Positions 1-8,136 of a DNA stretch of 64,000 bases are shown piece by piece. The translations under genes and the position numbers were made by a program. The stretch comes from Lewinellaceae bacterium (lineage in GTDB: Bacteria > Bacteroidota > Bacteroidia > Chitinophagales > Saprospiraceae), in contig JACJXV010000014.1 in the NCBI GenBank assembly GCA_020636445.1, positions 17,115 to 81,114 of the forward strand. The letters run 5' to 3'. Numbering within the stretch: position 1 is the stretch's first letter; each line of letters begins with the position of its first letter. The notes beneath the pieces are model-generated. The model saw nothing but the letters and a program-made list of their open reading frames with translations. It had not been told where the DNA came from and made no database searches.

Positions 1-576
1 AAAGCGATATTTTGCAGGGAAATTCCCCTGAGGGTGAGGCAAAAAAATAGCCCGAATTGATTCCTTGCTGGTAAAACATGCAAAAAAAATCCGGGCTAAC
101 GGGTAGTAACTACCCGTGGCAGTTATCATTTCATCCAGCCCATAGGCCGTCGATAACCTGCCGGGGCGTATTATGGGTACAGGGACCCACAATATCCACA
201 ATCAGGACATTGTAAACGTGTTTCATAGTGTGTATAGTGTTAAATAGTGTTTCCGCTTTATCCAAAAAACATTCCCACGCCCTGTTTTGACTCCTAACTT
301 TAAGCATTGCTCAATCAAACTGAGTCATTACACGTACCAGAACATACGGAGTGTTTTCTGAAAAGAAAATAAGACGCAACATCGCTTGGGATTCCCCAAA
401 CCGTTTCGGTCGATTGACAAAAACGGGCGCCTTCGGGTATGTAATTAATAGTCCTCTTGCCCCCGCCAATAAATAGTAGTGGGTGCTAATCACTGTAGGA
501 AAGACAGGCACCCTAAGCCTGCCAATAATGCCAGCGCTTATTTGTACCTTCTGCGATAAAAGGGAAGAATCGGGGA
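1..576. other. Gap before first gene, one hairpin
   Basis: No convincing gene is seen here. A perfect 8-bp-arm hairpin with a 3-nt loop lies at 99-117 (ACGGGTAG/CTACCCGT). On the minus strand it is followed after about 8 bases by a run of eight T, so it may end transcription of the minus-strand gene at 577-2100, although it lies about 460 bases beyond that stop. The 66-codon reading frame at 311-511 has no start context, domain or signal peptide and was not called. Confidence 0.4.
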
Positions 577-2100
577 TTATCCGGTCCGCTGTTGGTTTTG
601 TACCAAAACCTCAACCACCATCCCCCATAAGGTGTCATATGGAATGATTTCCACCTCATACGTCTGGCTTTTCAAGTCGATTGGTGCTTCCTCCAGCCGG
701 GAAACGTACTTTGCTGCTTTTCGTTCCACGGCAACCGGATGAAAGTTTCCAGCTGGGAGCTGCATAACCATTTTGATAAAGCAATTGGACCGGAAAGTAG
801 CGTCCTTGGTCAGGTAACGGGAGCAATACTTCTCCAGAGCATCAATCCTGTCGATCACTTTGGACGTTTTCCCCTGTGATATCCAGTGCAATAACTGGGC
901 TATCAAAATGGGAATATTCATCCCCCTCCGGTCTTTAGAAAAAATCGGGGTTTCGTTCATGAATTTACCCAGGCGGAACTGCACCGCATCGTCCTCCTGA
1001 ATATCTTCCAGATAACCAGCAACTTGCAAAAAGCTTAGGTAGGCTTTAAAAATTTGCCAGATTTCCTGGTTGGCTGCCGGCAAAAAAGAAAATCGCCGGT
1101 GCTGGGTAACAATATTATAGACCGAGTAAGCTTCCAGGTAATTCTCGGTATGCATCGCCAAAATGAATAATAGCTCCTGCGCTTTAAACCAGTTAAACGA
1201 CCCTTCCTCCAGGTTGTTAAGCACATCCACAGCTACTCGCTGCCCTGCTGCATAATCACGCAACATGGTATACGAAATCAGTTGCTGATAATAGAGTACC
1301 TGAAGAGGAACGATTGCCTCATAAGGCTTACCCTTGAAGTATTTCAAATAGCGCTTACTCGCTGCAATAGCCTGTTCTTGCTCTGTAACAGTGAGATAGC
1401 CATTCAATTCAATGAGCATGGCACATAAGGGCAAACGGTAAGATTCCGGGTATTTTTCCAACAACGGCAGAAGCTGTTCGGAAGCCGCCAAAGCTTGCTG
1501 TTTACTCAGTGTATCGTCAGCCCGGCTATTCACGAAATTAAGCACCAGATCAGCGTAAAGTTCTTCTGCCAGGTTCTCTGCCCCATAGATGGAAAAGTAG
1601 TATCTATATTGCTCATTAAACTCTTCAAAGAGCTTCGGGTTTCCTTCTTTAGTTGCGTAATGCAGACGCAAATTCCGTAGAACCTCCACCGTTATTTCAG
1701 TAAATTCAAATTTTGTTGAGTACCGTAGTACGCGTTTGCACAAGTACAAACCAATCTCCAGAGCATTTTTGCCTAAGAGGATTTTGGCTGCAGCCCAGAG
1801 GGTGTGCACTTCATAATAAGCCCGTTGTCGGTCGTTGAAATCTTGTAAGTCGAGGAAAAATGTAGACCGAAGCAGGAGATGCATCATCTCCCGTTTAAGC
1901 CGCTGATAGCGCGCATCAGATGGTTCGACCTCCAGCAATACTGCAGCAGCGTCACTATCGGTAGTATATGTTCGATTGATTAATCCTTCATAAAACTGTT
2001 GCAGCGGAAGGTTACCCGCATACCCAACTTCTAGGAACTCTTTTGCCTTGCTTTGCCCCTGCTGAATAACCAAGGCTAATTCATTTAATGCTCGTATCAT
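577..2100 (-). CDS. Hypothetical alpha-helical repeat protein
   Basis: A 507-residue protein that I do not recognise. It is almost entirely helix-forming, with regularly spaced aromatic and leucine pairs (for example LYADLVLNF and LYYQQLISYT) and no Cys/His cluster or enzyme motif, resembling a degenerate TPR-like superhelix. It has no signal peptide or membrane segment, so it is probably cytoplasmic. It is transcribed alone on the minus strand, divergent from the LytTR regulator about 400 bases away. Similar large helical proteins of unknown role are common in Saprospiria; that comparison is from memory and the repeat assignment is inference. Confidence 0.75.
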   Translation of the reverse strand: MIRALNELALVIQQGQSKAKEFLEVGYAGNLPLQQFYEGLINRTYTTDSDAAAVLLEVEPSDARYQRLKREMMHLLLRSTFFLDLQDFNDRQRAYYEVHTLWAAAKILLGKNALEIGLYLCKRVLRYSTKFEFTEITVEVLRNLRLHYATKEGNPKLFEEFNEQYRYYFSIYGAENLAEELYADLVLNFVNSRADDTLSKQQALAASEQLLPLLEKYPESYRLPLCAMLIELNGYLTVTEQEQAIAASKRYLKYFKGKPYEAIVPLQVLYYQQLISYTMLRDYAAGQRVAVDVLNNLEEGSFNWFKAQELLFILAMHTENYLEAYSVYNIVTQHRRFSFLPAANQEIWQIFKAYLSFLQVAGYLEDIQEDDAVQFRLGKFMNETPIFSKDRRGMNIPILIAQLLHWISQGKTSKVIDRIDALEKYCSRYLTKDATFRSNCFIKMVMQLPAGNFHPVAVERKAAKYVSRLEEAPIDLKSQTYEVEIIPYDTLWGMVVEVLVQNQQRTG

Positions 2101-2510
2101 GATTTGTTATTAGGTCGTTGCGCATTACATACGGTCTAGAAATAGCATGAATTCCGCAATCATTTTATCTCCTGAAAGATAAAAAACTATGCGGATGTCA
2201 ACGCTATCAATACTTTTCTGGGAGTAATACAAGTTCGCCTGAGGGGAAATGTTGGCGTGGGTAGGGAGAACCGCTCTAAACTTCCTTTATTACTTAATGC
2301 TGTACGCCAGTAAAAATAACATTTATTCGGCTTTCGTCCAAATTTTATTAAAATATAAAATAAAAAACATGTGTTTAGCCGAATTTATTATTGTTTTTCA
2401 TAATGTGACAACCAGCGAATAAGCATTCTGTATTCGTAAAATCATTGATAATGAGCGGGAAATGATCTGCAAATCAAGTATACTTGTTTTTATAAAAAAT
2501 TTCTTTCCTG
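2101..2510. other. AT-rich divergent intergenic region
   Basis: This 410-base gap separates two divergent genes and should hold both promoters. The middle is very AT-rich. An inverted repeat (ATTCGGCT at 2325-2332, AGCCGAAT at 2377-2384) brackets an AT-rich core of 44 bases. A weak -7-like TATACTTG lies shortly before the start at 2511. No gene is supported; short minus-strand frames here overlap the LytTR gene antisense. Confidence 0.4.
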
Positions 2511-3272
2511 ATGAAGCAAATATTGCTGATCGAAGATGAACCACCGGCAGCACACCGTTTGCAGCACTTGCTGAATGCACACCGACCAGGCTGGGTAGTT
2601 TTGGCGGTGATCGATTCGGTGGAAAAAGCAGTGTTATGGCTGCAGGAAAATCCTGCTCCCGACTTGGTGTTTCTCGATATCCAATTGGCCGATGGGCTTA
2701 GTTTTGAGATTTTTGCCCAAACTCCGATTACCGCTCCCATTATTTTCACCACTGCTTACGATGAATACACCCTGGAAGCTTTTCGGGTGAATAGTATAGA
2801 TTACCTGCTCAAACCTATTGAAAACGAAGAGCTTCTGCGAGCGCTTAATAAATTCGATCACTTCTTCGACCAGCCCAGATTACCGGATGCAGCCCTTATG
2901 CAAACCCTTCTCCGGCAACTCACTGAGCCTTCCTACAAGGAGCGGTTCCTGGTACGTACCGGCCAAACGCTAATGTATCTGAATGCCAACACAATCCGCT
3001 TCTTTTTTACGGATAGCGGATTAACTTTCGCCCGAACAGAAGACAACCGTAAATGTCATATCGAGCAGTCTCTTGAGCAATTAGAACAAGTGCTTCATCC
3101 CCGGCATTTTTTCCGGATTAATCGCCAAGTAATTATCCATCTGGAGGCTATCCAAAAAATCCATGCCTACTTTAATGGCCGCCTGAAATTGGAATTAATG
3201 CCAAATCCTGATTTTGAAGTAATCTTAAGTCGGGAACGAGTGCCTGATTTTCGCCGCTGGCTGGATAGTTAA
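2511..3272 (+). CDS. LytTR-family response regulator
   Basis: A 253-residue two-domain regulator. Residues 1-120 form a CheY-like receiver: the acidic pocket is E8/D9, the expected phospho-acceptor is D56 in VFLDIQLADG, the switch Thr lies in FTTAYDEY and the conserved Lys is K101 in LLKPIE. Residues about 145-250 form a LytTR DNA-binding domain, with the typical HFFRINRQVIIHLEAIQ stretch. Such regulators are phosphorylated by LytS/YehU-type histidine kinases. One is encoded at 8137-9210, but it is 5 kb away on the opposite strand, so pairing is only a possibility. The ATG directly follows TTTCCTG and an AT-rich leader. Confidence 0.95.
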   Translation: MKQILLIEDEPPAAHRLQHLLNAHRPGWVVLAVIDSVEKAVLWLQENPAPDLVFLDIQLADGLSFEIFAQTPITAPIIFTTAYDEYTLEAFRVNSIDYLLKPIENEELLRALNKFDHFFDQPRLPDAALMQTLLRQLTEPSYKERFLVRTGQTLMYLNANTIRFFFTDSGLTFARTEDNRKCHIEQSLEQLEQVLHPRHFFRINRQVIIHLEAIQKIHAYFNGRLKLELMPNPDFEVILSRERVPDFRRWLDS

Positions 3273-3393
3273 TGTGCCAAGGGGGGATAATCTTACTCCT
3301 TTTTGAAATATTTTCGACGCTATCCTGCTAAAGACTTGCATCTTTACACAAATTTGGCAATTTTTGCCAATAGTAATCCCAAAACGAGCCCCT

Positions 3394-3537
3394 ATGAGCC
3401 GACACTCCCCAAACAGTGCAAAAGCACTTCCTTTCGACATTGTACTAGCCTTCGTCGTTTTCCTGATCTGTATCCTCTATTCCTTGGTGGGCGATCACCA
3501 GGGAGTCATTCCTAACCTTGCAGGGCTGGGTTGGTAA
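3394..3537 (+). CDS. Small single-pass membrane protein (47 aa)
   Basis: A 47-codon frame from ATG 3394 to TAA 3537. The product has a short polar N-terminus, one strongly hydrophobic segment (about residues 16-32, IVLAFVVFLICILYSLV), then a GDHQG turn and a short tail ending in tryptophan. Codon use is ordinary and the hydrophobic stretch is hard to explain by chance. The longer overlapping frame at 3303-3515 gives a Ser/Pro/Arg-rich peptide typical of a shadow. Its role is unknown; no partner is evident. A strong hairpin follows at 3571-3603. Confidence 0.55.
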   Translation: MSRHSPNSAKALPFDIVLAFVVFLICILYSLVGDHQGVIPNLAGLGW

Positions 3538-3570
3538 ATCTGCAACGGGGAGTGGTTTGTTAAACAGGCA

Positions 3571-3603
3571 AATGGCTACCCTTCGCACCGAAGTATAGCC
3601 ATT
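3571..3603. terminator. Two-part stem-loop between convergent genes
   Basis: Outer arms AATGGCTA (3571-3578) and TAGCCATT (3596-3603) enclose a second stem CTTCG-CAC-CGAAG (3581-3593). It lies between the small membrane protein (+) and the M56 gene (-), so it could act as a bidirectional terminator or RNA stabiliser. There is no T-run on either side, so true intrinsic termination is uncertain. Confidence 0.45.
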
Positions 3604-3800
3604 AAACCCTTTGGGTCAGGTGATTTCTACAATTGCTTATTTCCAGGGGATGTTCGCCATCTGGTATGCCCACTCCCCAGGTTTAGCAAGCTGTATAACA
3701 GATACGATAACACCCTTCAGGACAGTATTCACTGGTTGTGGCCCGTCGGGTAAGGTATCAGCGAAAAGATGTCTTACCTAAATGTTCAAACTTGACCGCC

Positions 3801-5936
3801 CTAGTGGACAATGATTCTTGACCGCTGGCGTGGACCATCAATTTCGCCTTCAATCGCAACTTTACTCTTACTGGTAAGGTTTATCCCTGATGCTGATTCG
3901 TAAATCTCCTGATACTTCCGGTGCAGGGAATCGGGTAACTTTTTACCATCCAGCTTGAGATAGCGATCCGTTAATTCAAAACGGTAAGGAGTCCCGGGGC
4001 TGACTAACTCATCCTGAAGAAGCTGGCGTTCCAATCTACTTTGCGCATTACCGCCCATACCCGGGAAGTTTTCGCCTGACCAGACCTCTACGCGTGGGGC
4101 CAATTGCCCCCGAATTCCCCAAAGATCACGCGACCCACGTTCGAGATCGCGAGCCTGGCGTTCCATATCACGAGCCTGATGCTCGGTGTTACGTAGCCGC
4201 TCTTCAAGTTCTTCGCGGAAGTTCTCTCCCATGCCTTTGAAATGGAACCGCATTGAATCCATCTGGATTCGCAATCCTTCCATGCCTTCGGGATTCCATC
4301 GGAAAGCACTATCGCCCATTTCAAAAGCAAAGCCTTGCCCCTCTTCCCCTGGAATAAACCGGAATCCAGGCATTCCTTTTAAATCAAACGCCTCTCCGTC
4401 TTCTCCTTGCCATGAGAAGCCACGCATCCGCGGCATGATGATCTGCTCCCGGTCACGAATCACCACTCGTTGACTGCCTTCACCATCGCGCTCAATGATG
4501 ATCACTTCTCCGTTGCTTCTGGGAGCAGGCGGCGGTGGGGGTGGCGGTGGCACTCCCGGAGCCCGAGGCGCAGGAGGAGCCATAGGTGCAGGAGGAGGAG
4601 GCGGTGGAGGCGGTACATTTTTAATCATCTCCTCAACTTCGGCTTCGTACTTACTATACTCTTCCGGAGGAATCACTTTACCATCTACCCGCAGGTAGTC
4701 AATTTTACCTTCCCGGATTTTTACCCGGATTTCTCGTCCGTTTTTATCTGAATTAACGGTTACGTTAAAAGGAGGCAGCGTGTCTGCCTGTATCCCTGGT
4801 TCAGGGACATTGTTAACCCAGGTGCTGGTTCCCCCCGCAGGTTCATTGGCCTGCATGGGGTCTACCCGCAGTGCTACCAATCCCATCACACACAGGATAA
4901 CGCAGGTTACTGTTGTCTTTTCCATAATGTTCGTTGAGTTTTGTGGTTGTTGCAAAATCCGTTTTACCCGGATCAGCAGGTTGGGACGCCGATGAACGGC
5001 AGCCATAGCGAATGCCGGACGCCCCTGTTGTTGAAATTCCTGAATGCGAACCAACGTACGCACATAGGTAAGCGCATCCTCTCCACCATGGAGTAGTGCA
5101 AGATCGTCGCAGGCATGTTCCCGCTCCCGACGAATAATCGCCGACACCCACCAGACTACCGGGTTGAAGAAAAAAAGCACCTCAACAACCGATTGTAAAA
5201 TGTTATGCAGGTAATCATGCCGGCGAATATGCGCCAGTTCATGGGCCAATACGGCGGCAAGTTGTGGCGGACTCAGCTGCGTAACCAATGCTAAAGGCAA
5301 AAGGATCACCGGTTGCCAAAACCCTATGGTTAAGGGCCCGGCAGCCCTCCCTGAAAGGCGTACGGATACCGAACGCGACAACCCCATTCGGGTAGCCAGC
5401 TCCTCAACCTGCCTTACCAACTGTGGTGAAGCCGGCTGAACCTGTGCATGACGCAAATGTTGCACATAGGCTAAGGCCCCCAGCATGCGCAGGGTGAGTA
5501 TACACACCCCAAGCAACCAGCCGGTTACAATCAGTGGCAGGTTTTGTTCGAAATACCGGTATAGCCAGGTTAGCCAACTGTGGGTTGACTCAGGATGAAT
5601 CAACCCCGTTGCCCAATCCTGAGCTGTCATTAGTTGCCCACCAAGGGAATACGTTACCGCCTCTTCATCCAGGGGTTGGTAGACGTAGCCAAAAGTAAAA
5701 ATCGCCCCTATCAACAGGAATACCAGGGCACCCATTGCCGCCCAATACCGCCAAAAGGCGGGTTTTCGTTGCCAGTAAAGCAATAACAAACCCAAAAGCA
5801 AGGCTACGGCCGCTGCCTGCCAAAGGGAATGTACTACCGTCCAGCCCAAGGCATGAATAACTGGTTCAGAGGTAAGGCGATCTATAAATTCCATAGTAAA
5901 AAGGATTCGATGTTGATCATTCATTACTCGCGGCAC
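3801..5936 (-). CDS. M56 family metallopeptidase, BlaR1/MecR1-like
   Basis: A 711-residue membrane peptidase of the BlaR1/MecR1 (M56) family. The N-terminal part holds four hydrophobic segments (about 30-53, 66-85, 135-158, 250-268). The zinc site is HELAH at 232-236, with the downstream REREHACDD stretch that is typical of M56. The sensor half is not a penicillin-binding domain: after residue 350 come a beta-rich segment, proline runs with PAP spacers (about 440-475) and a Met/Glu/Arg-rich, probably helical tail. Family members cleave the BlaI-type repressor when a signal is sensed; that repressor gene lies directly upstream (5996-6394), so the pair is an operon. The start could equally be M6 or M15 (5894); the latter begins just before the first membrane segment. 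The signal sensed is unknown. Confidence 0.9.
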   Translation of the reverse strand: MPRVMNDQHRILFTMEFIDRLTSEPVIHALGWTVVHSLWQAAAVALLLGLLLLYWQRKPAFWRYWAAMGALVFLLIGAIFTFGYVYQPLDEEAVTYSLGGQLMTAQDWATGLIHPESTHSWLTWLYRYFEQNLPLIVTGWLLGVCILTLRMLGALAYVQHLRHAQVQPASPQLVRQVEELATRMGLSRSVSVRLSGRAAGPLTIGFWQPVILLPLALVTQLSPPQLAAVLAHELAHIRRHDYLHNILQSVVEVLFFFNPVVWWVSAIIRREREHACDDLALLHGGEDALTYVRTLVRIQEFQQQGRPAFAMAAVHRRPNLLIRVKRILQQPQNSTNIMEKTTVTCVILCVMGLVALRVDPMQANEPAGGTSTWVNNVPEPGIQADTLPPFNVTVNSDKNGREIRVKIREGKIDYLRVDGKVIPPEEYSKYEAEVEEMIKNVPPPPPPPPAPMAPPAPRAPGVPPPPPPPPAPRSNGEVIIIERDGEGSQRVVIRDREQIIMPRMRGFSWQGEDGEAFDLKGMPGFRFIPGEEGQGFAFEMGDSAFRWNPEGMEGLRIQMDSMRFHFKGMGENFREELEERLRNTEHQARDMERQARDLERGSRDLWGIRGQLAPRVEVWSGENFPGMGGNAQSRLERQLLQDELVSPGTPYRFELTDRYLKLDGKKLPDSLHRKYQEIYESASGINLTSKSKVAIEGEIDGPRQRSRIIVH

Positions 5937-5995
5937 CCTAAAGAGGGGGCCAACCTAAGAGGAGGTTGCACTTAACCTCCGAAAAATGACAAGGG

Positions 5996-6394
5996 TTACT
6001 TTGTTGGGCCCTGACTATCACGCTCCAGGCGTTCAATCAGGTCCTTGATTTTCTCCAATTCGGTTGGGGATGCCTGATGATTACCCAGCGCTTGCATCAC
6101 CAACTGACTCGCCGACCCCCTGAATATCGTGTCCACAAAGCGGGAAAGAAACTGATGCTGGGTATCCGCTTCACTGACCACTGCTTCGTAAATGTGTACC
6201 CGCTGCGTAGTATCCCGGCGCAATAAGCCCTTATCAGCCATGATTTGCATCAACTTCAACGTGGTTGTGTAGCCCACCTCCCGCCGATCGCTCAGCGCTT
6301 CGTGAACAGTGCGAACAGAAGTCGGCCCCTGTACCCACAATACCTGTAGAATCTCCATCTCCGCCTCAGTAGGCTGGGGTAGGTTTTGTGCCAT
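5996..6394 (-). CDS. BlaI/MecI/CopY-family transcriptional repressor
   Basis: A 132-residue winged-helix repressor. It opens with the characteristic PTEAEMEILQVLW helix, then GPTSVRTVHEAL and the recognition region GYTTTLKLMQIMADKGLL, followed by a dimerisation tail. Family proteins bind as dimers to dyad operators and are inactivated when their M56 partner cleaves them. The partner follows 59 bases downstream. Three near-identical dyads, TACGAA-N4-TTCGTA, lie 20-92 bases upstream of the start, consistent with autoregulation. The gap to the divergent lipoprotein gene is shared, so that gene may be regulated too. Confidence 0.95.
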   Translation of the reverse strand: MAQNLPQPTEAEMEILQVLWVQGPTSVRTVHEALSDRREVGYTTTLKLMQIMADKGLLRRDTTQRVHIYEAVVSEADTQHQFLSRFVDTIFRGSASQLVMQALGNHQASPTELEKIKDLIERLERDSQGPTK

Positions 6395-6413
6395 TACTCG
6401 TCTGTTTTTATCT

Positions 6414-6429
6414 TACGAACCATTTCGTA
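6414..6429. promoter_or_regulatory. Operator dyad 1 for BlaI-like repressor
   Basis: TACGAA-CCAT-TTCGTA, a dyad with 6-bp arms, 20 bases upstream of the blaI-type start. Two more copies of the same arm and spacing follow at 6441 and 6471. BlaI-family repressors bind dyads of this size, and this is one of the best-supported regulatory assignments in the window, though binding is inferred from position. Confidence 0.75.
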
Positions 6430-6440
6430 CTACAAGTATA

Positions 6441-6456
6441 TACGAATCCTTTCGTA
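6441..6456. promoter_or_regulatory. Operator dyad 2 for BlaI-like repressor
   Basis: TACGAA-TCCT-TTCGTA. The arms are identical to dyad 1 and the N4 spacer differs, which indicates selection on the arms. It starts 27 bases after dyad 1, between two and three helical turns, so dimers would be nearly on one face. Confidence 0.75.
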
Positions 6457-6470
6457 AATGCAAATTTATC

Positions 6471-6486
6471 TACGAAGAACATCGTA
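6471..6486. promoter_or_regulatory. Operator dyad 3 (degenerate) for BlaI-like repressor
   Basis: TACGA-AGAACA-TCGTA, a 16-base dyad with 5-bp perfect arms; the innermost pair is lost compared with dyads 1 and 2. It starts 30 bases after dyad 2 and lies on the side toward the divergent lipoprotein gene at 6663. Confidence 0.65.
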
Positions 6487-6662
6487 TAATGAAGTAAAAA
6501 AATCAATTTTTCCTGTAATTAAAGGCCGATAAACTTGCCTTTACCGATGATAATCAATAACTTAACCCAAAATCGCAAACGCCGAAAAAAACGGTATTTT
6601 TTCGCTCGAAATAATTAGCAGCGTCCCGAGGCGGTCCGCCATCACCCCCAAAATGCAGATCT

Positions 6663-7553
6663 ATGAAACTTCAACACGTTATTTTCAGTGCAGCAATATT
6701 TTTGTTGTGCGGATGCAGGCCAGCTGAAAAATCCAATAACCAGACGGCCAGCATAGAAACACCCACCGAACAGGAGGCTATGCCCGCCTTACCATGCCCC
6801 CCTGGCGGCGTTGTCCTGCCTGAGAATATCCATTTTTCTCACCACGATCAACTATTCACTTGTATCTCCCGGGACTCACTGGACCCTCAAAAACACCACT
6901 TAGAAATCTGGGATGCTACTATTTGTAAGCTGGTTAGCAAGCAGGAACTCCCGGCCAACGCCAATGCTGATTACCAGCTGGCTGCCATCAATTATAACCG
7001 GGTTAGTAACATGATCGCGATCAGTGGTGCCCAAAAAGTTTGGGTATACAACCTCGCCGAGAAAGCGTTAACCGGCCCCTTTACACCTGTTTTTGCCCAG
7101 CAGCGCCCAGGACTAGATGCGCAGTCCGGAAATATAGAACGCCTGGAACTTTGGGAATACTGCCTGCTAGGCTATGCTACCGATTTTGGTGCATTCGCTT
7201 TTGATCTGGAATCGGTAACTCCTCAACCCATCTTACCCGTTGCTGAGTATTCGGAGGGGCAAACGGGCTTTCACTCGCTTTTTATGATTCCAAGCAATGG
7301 GTACGTTCAGGCAATTATTCCTGGCTATGATCCACAGTCTGCTCAGTTTAGCTTGCGCCCGCTCTTCCCAAAACCACGCACCCTGGAAATGCCCACCGGT
7401 AAAGGTAACCCGATGGCTGACCGATATTTCGTACTGGCACAAAACAAACCCGCATTGGCAATCGACCTGAAGGAGGGCCAACTGGTTAACCTTCCACCTC
7501 AGGTAGCTTCAATGAATAGCCCGGACATCCGTAAATGGTTGCAACAGGAATGA
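6663..7553 (+). CDS. Putative lipoprotein, beta-propeller-like
   Basis: A 296-residue protein with an N-terminal signal peptide ending in a lipobox-like LLCGC, so it is probably lipid-anchored and exported. The mature part has repeated beta-strand blades of WD40/YVTN flavour (for example LEIWDATICKLVSK and KVWVYNLAEKALTG), but no clear repeat count or catalytic motif. It is transcribed divergently from the BlaI-type gene, with three BlaI-like dyads in the shared upstream region, so it is a candidate member of that regulon. Function is unknown. Confidence 0.75.
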   Translation: MKLQHVIFSAAIFLLCGCRPAEKSNNQTASIETPTEQEAMPALPCPPGGVVLPENIHFSHHDQLFTCISRDSLDPQKHHLEIWDATICKLVSKQELPANANADYQLAAINYNRVSNMIAISGAQKVWVYNLAEKALTGPFTPVFAQQRPGLDAQSGNIERLELWEYCLLGYATDFGAFAFDLESVTPQPILPVAEYSEGQTGFHSLFMIPSNGYVQAIIPGYDPQSAQFSLRPLFPKPRTLEMPTGKGNPMADRYFVLAQNKPALAIDLKEGQLVNLPPQVASMNSPDIRKWLQQE

Positions 7554-7581
7554 GTCGATCCAGGTCTGGACAAATTAATAG

Positions 7582-8022
7582 TTATTGTTTTCCCCAGGAT
7601 TTAAGGGTCAATACAATTTGCTGCCGATTACTGATAAAAGGAAAAACGGCCTCCTGAAAACGCGGGCCACGCCATTTCGCGCGGGCGTTATTGGAAAAAG
7701 CATAAGGCTCACTGGGAATACCTAATGTATTCGTATCCAGGCGGCCATTATTATTAATATCGTGATATACCGCAGCTGCGTATTGGCCAAAGGGTAAATT
7801 GGGTACAACTATTTGATAAGGCCCTAATCGTTTTACCGGCTGCACCCCACCCCAGGCATCGGCATTATCCTGCATAAACAAATCCGCCTGATTGTACAAG
7901 GCTAACCGAATAGCTCCCTCCTCTCGTTCAATATTTCGCACATCAATGACTAAGTCGCCCGTTTCAACTCCCGGCGCCATCCAACTTCCCAAACACAGCA
8001 ATCCAATAACCCAAACGCCCAT
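7582..8022 (-). CDS. DUF2141 domain protein
   Basis: A 146-residue exported protein. A hydrophobic N-terminus (about residues 3-15) is followed by a DUF2141-type beta-sandwich: the hallmark strand pair IRLALYNQADLF, the turn LPFGQYAAAVYHDINNNGRLDTN and the closing strand IVLTLKSW are all present. DUF2141 proteins are small secreted proteins of unknown role. It lies downstream of the histidine kinase on the same strand (gap 114 bases), convergent with the lipoprotein gene, so it may share a transcript with the kinase. Confidence 0.85.
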   Translation of the reverse strand: MGVWVIGLLCLGSWMAPGVETGDLVIDVRNIEREEGAIRLALYNQADLFMQDNADAWGGVQPVKRLGPYQIVVPNLPFGQYAAAVYHDINNNGRLDTNTLGIPSEPYAFSNNARAKWRGPRFQEAVFPFISNRQQIVLTLKSWGKQ

Positions 8023-8136
8023 TTTTTTCGTTTTTCTCTAAAACGCGCAAGCGGGAAAATTGTTATCAGCCCAGCAGACAGCAAAACCTTCCGCCTGGGT
8101 AAAACCCAAAAAGACCAGCAATTGAAAAAGGAGGAA

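Noticed and set aside
311..511. 66-codon frame before the first gene
   Set aside because: No membrane, signal or domain feature and no conserved start context.
4470..4751. Gly/Arg-rich plus-strand frames inside the M56 gene
   Set aside because: They are the reverse reading of the proline runs of the M56 protein.
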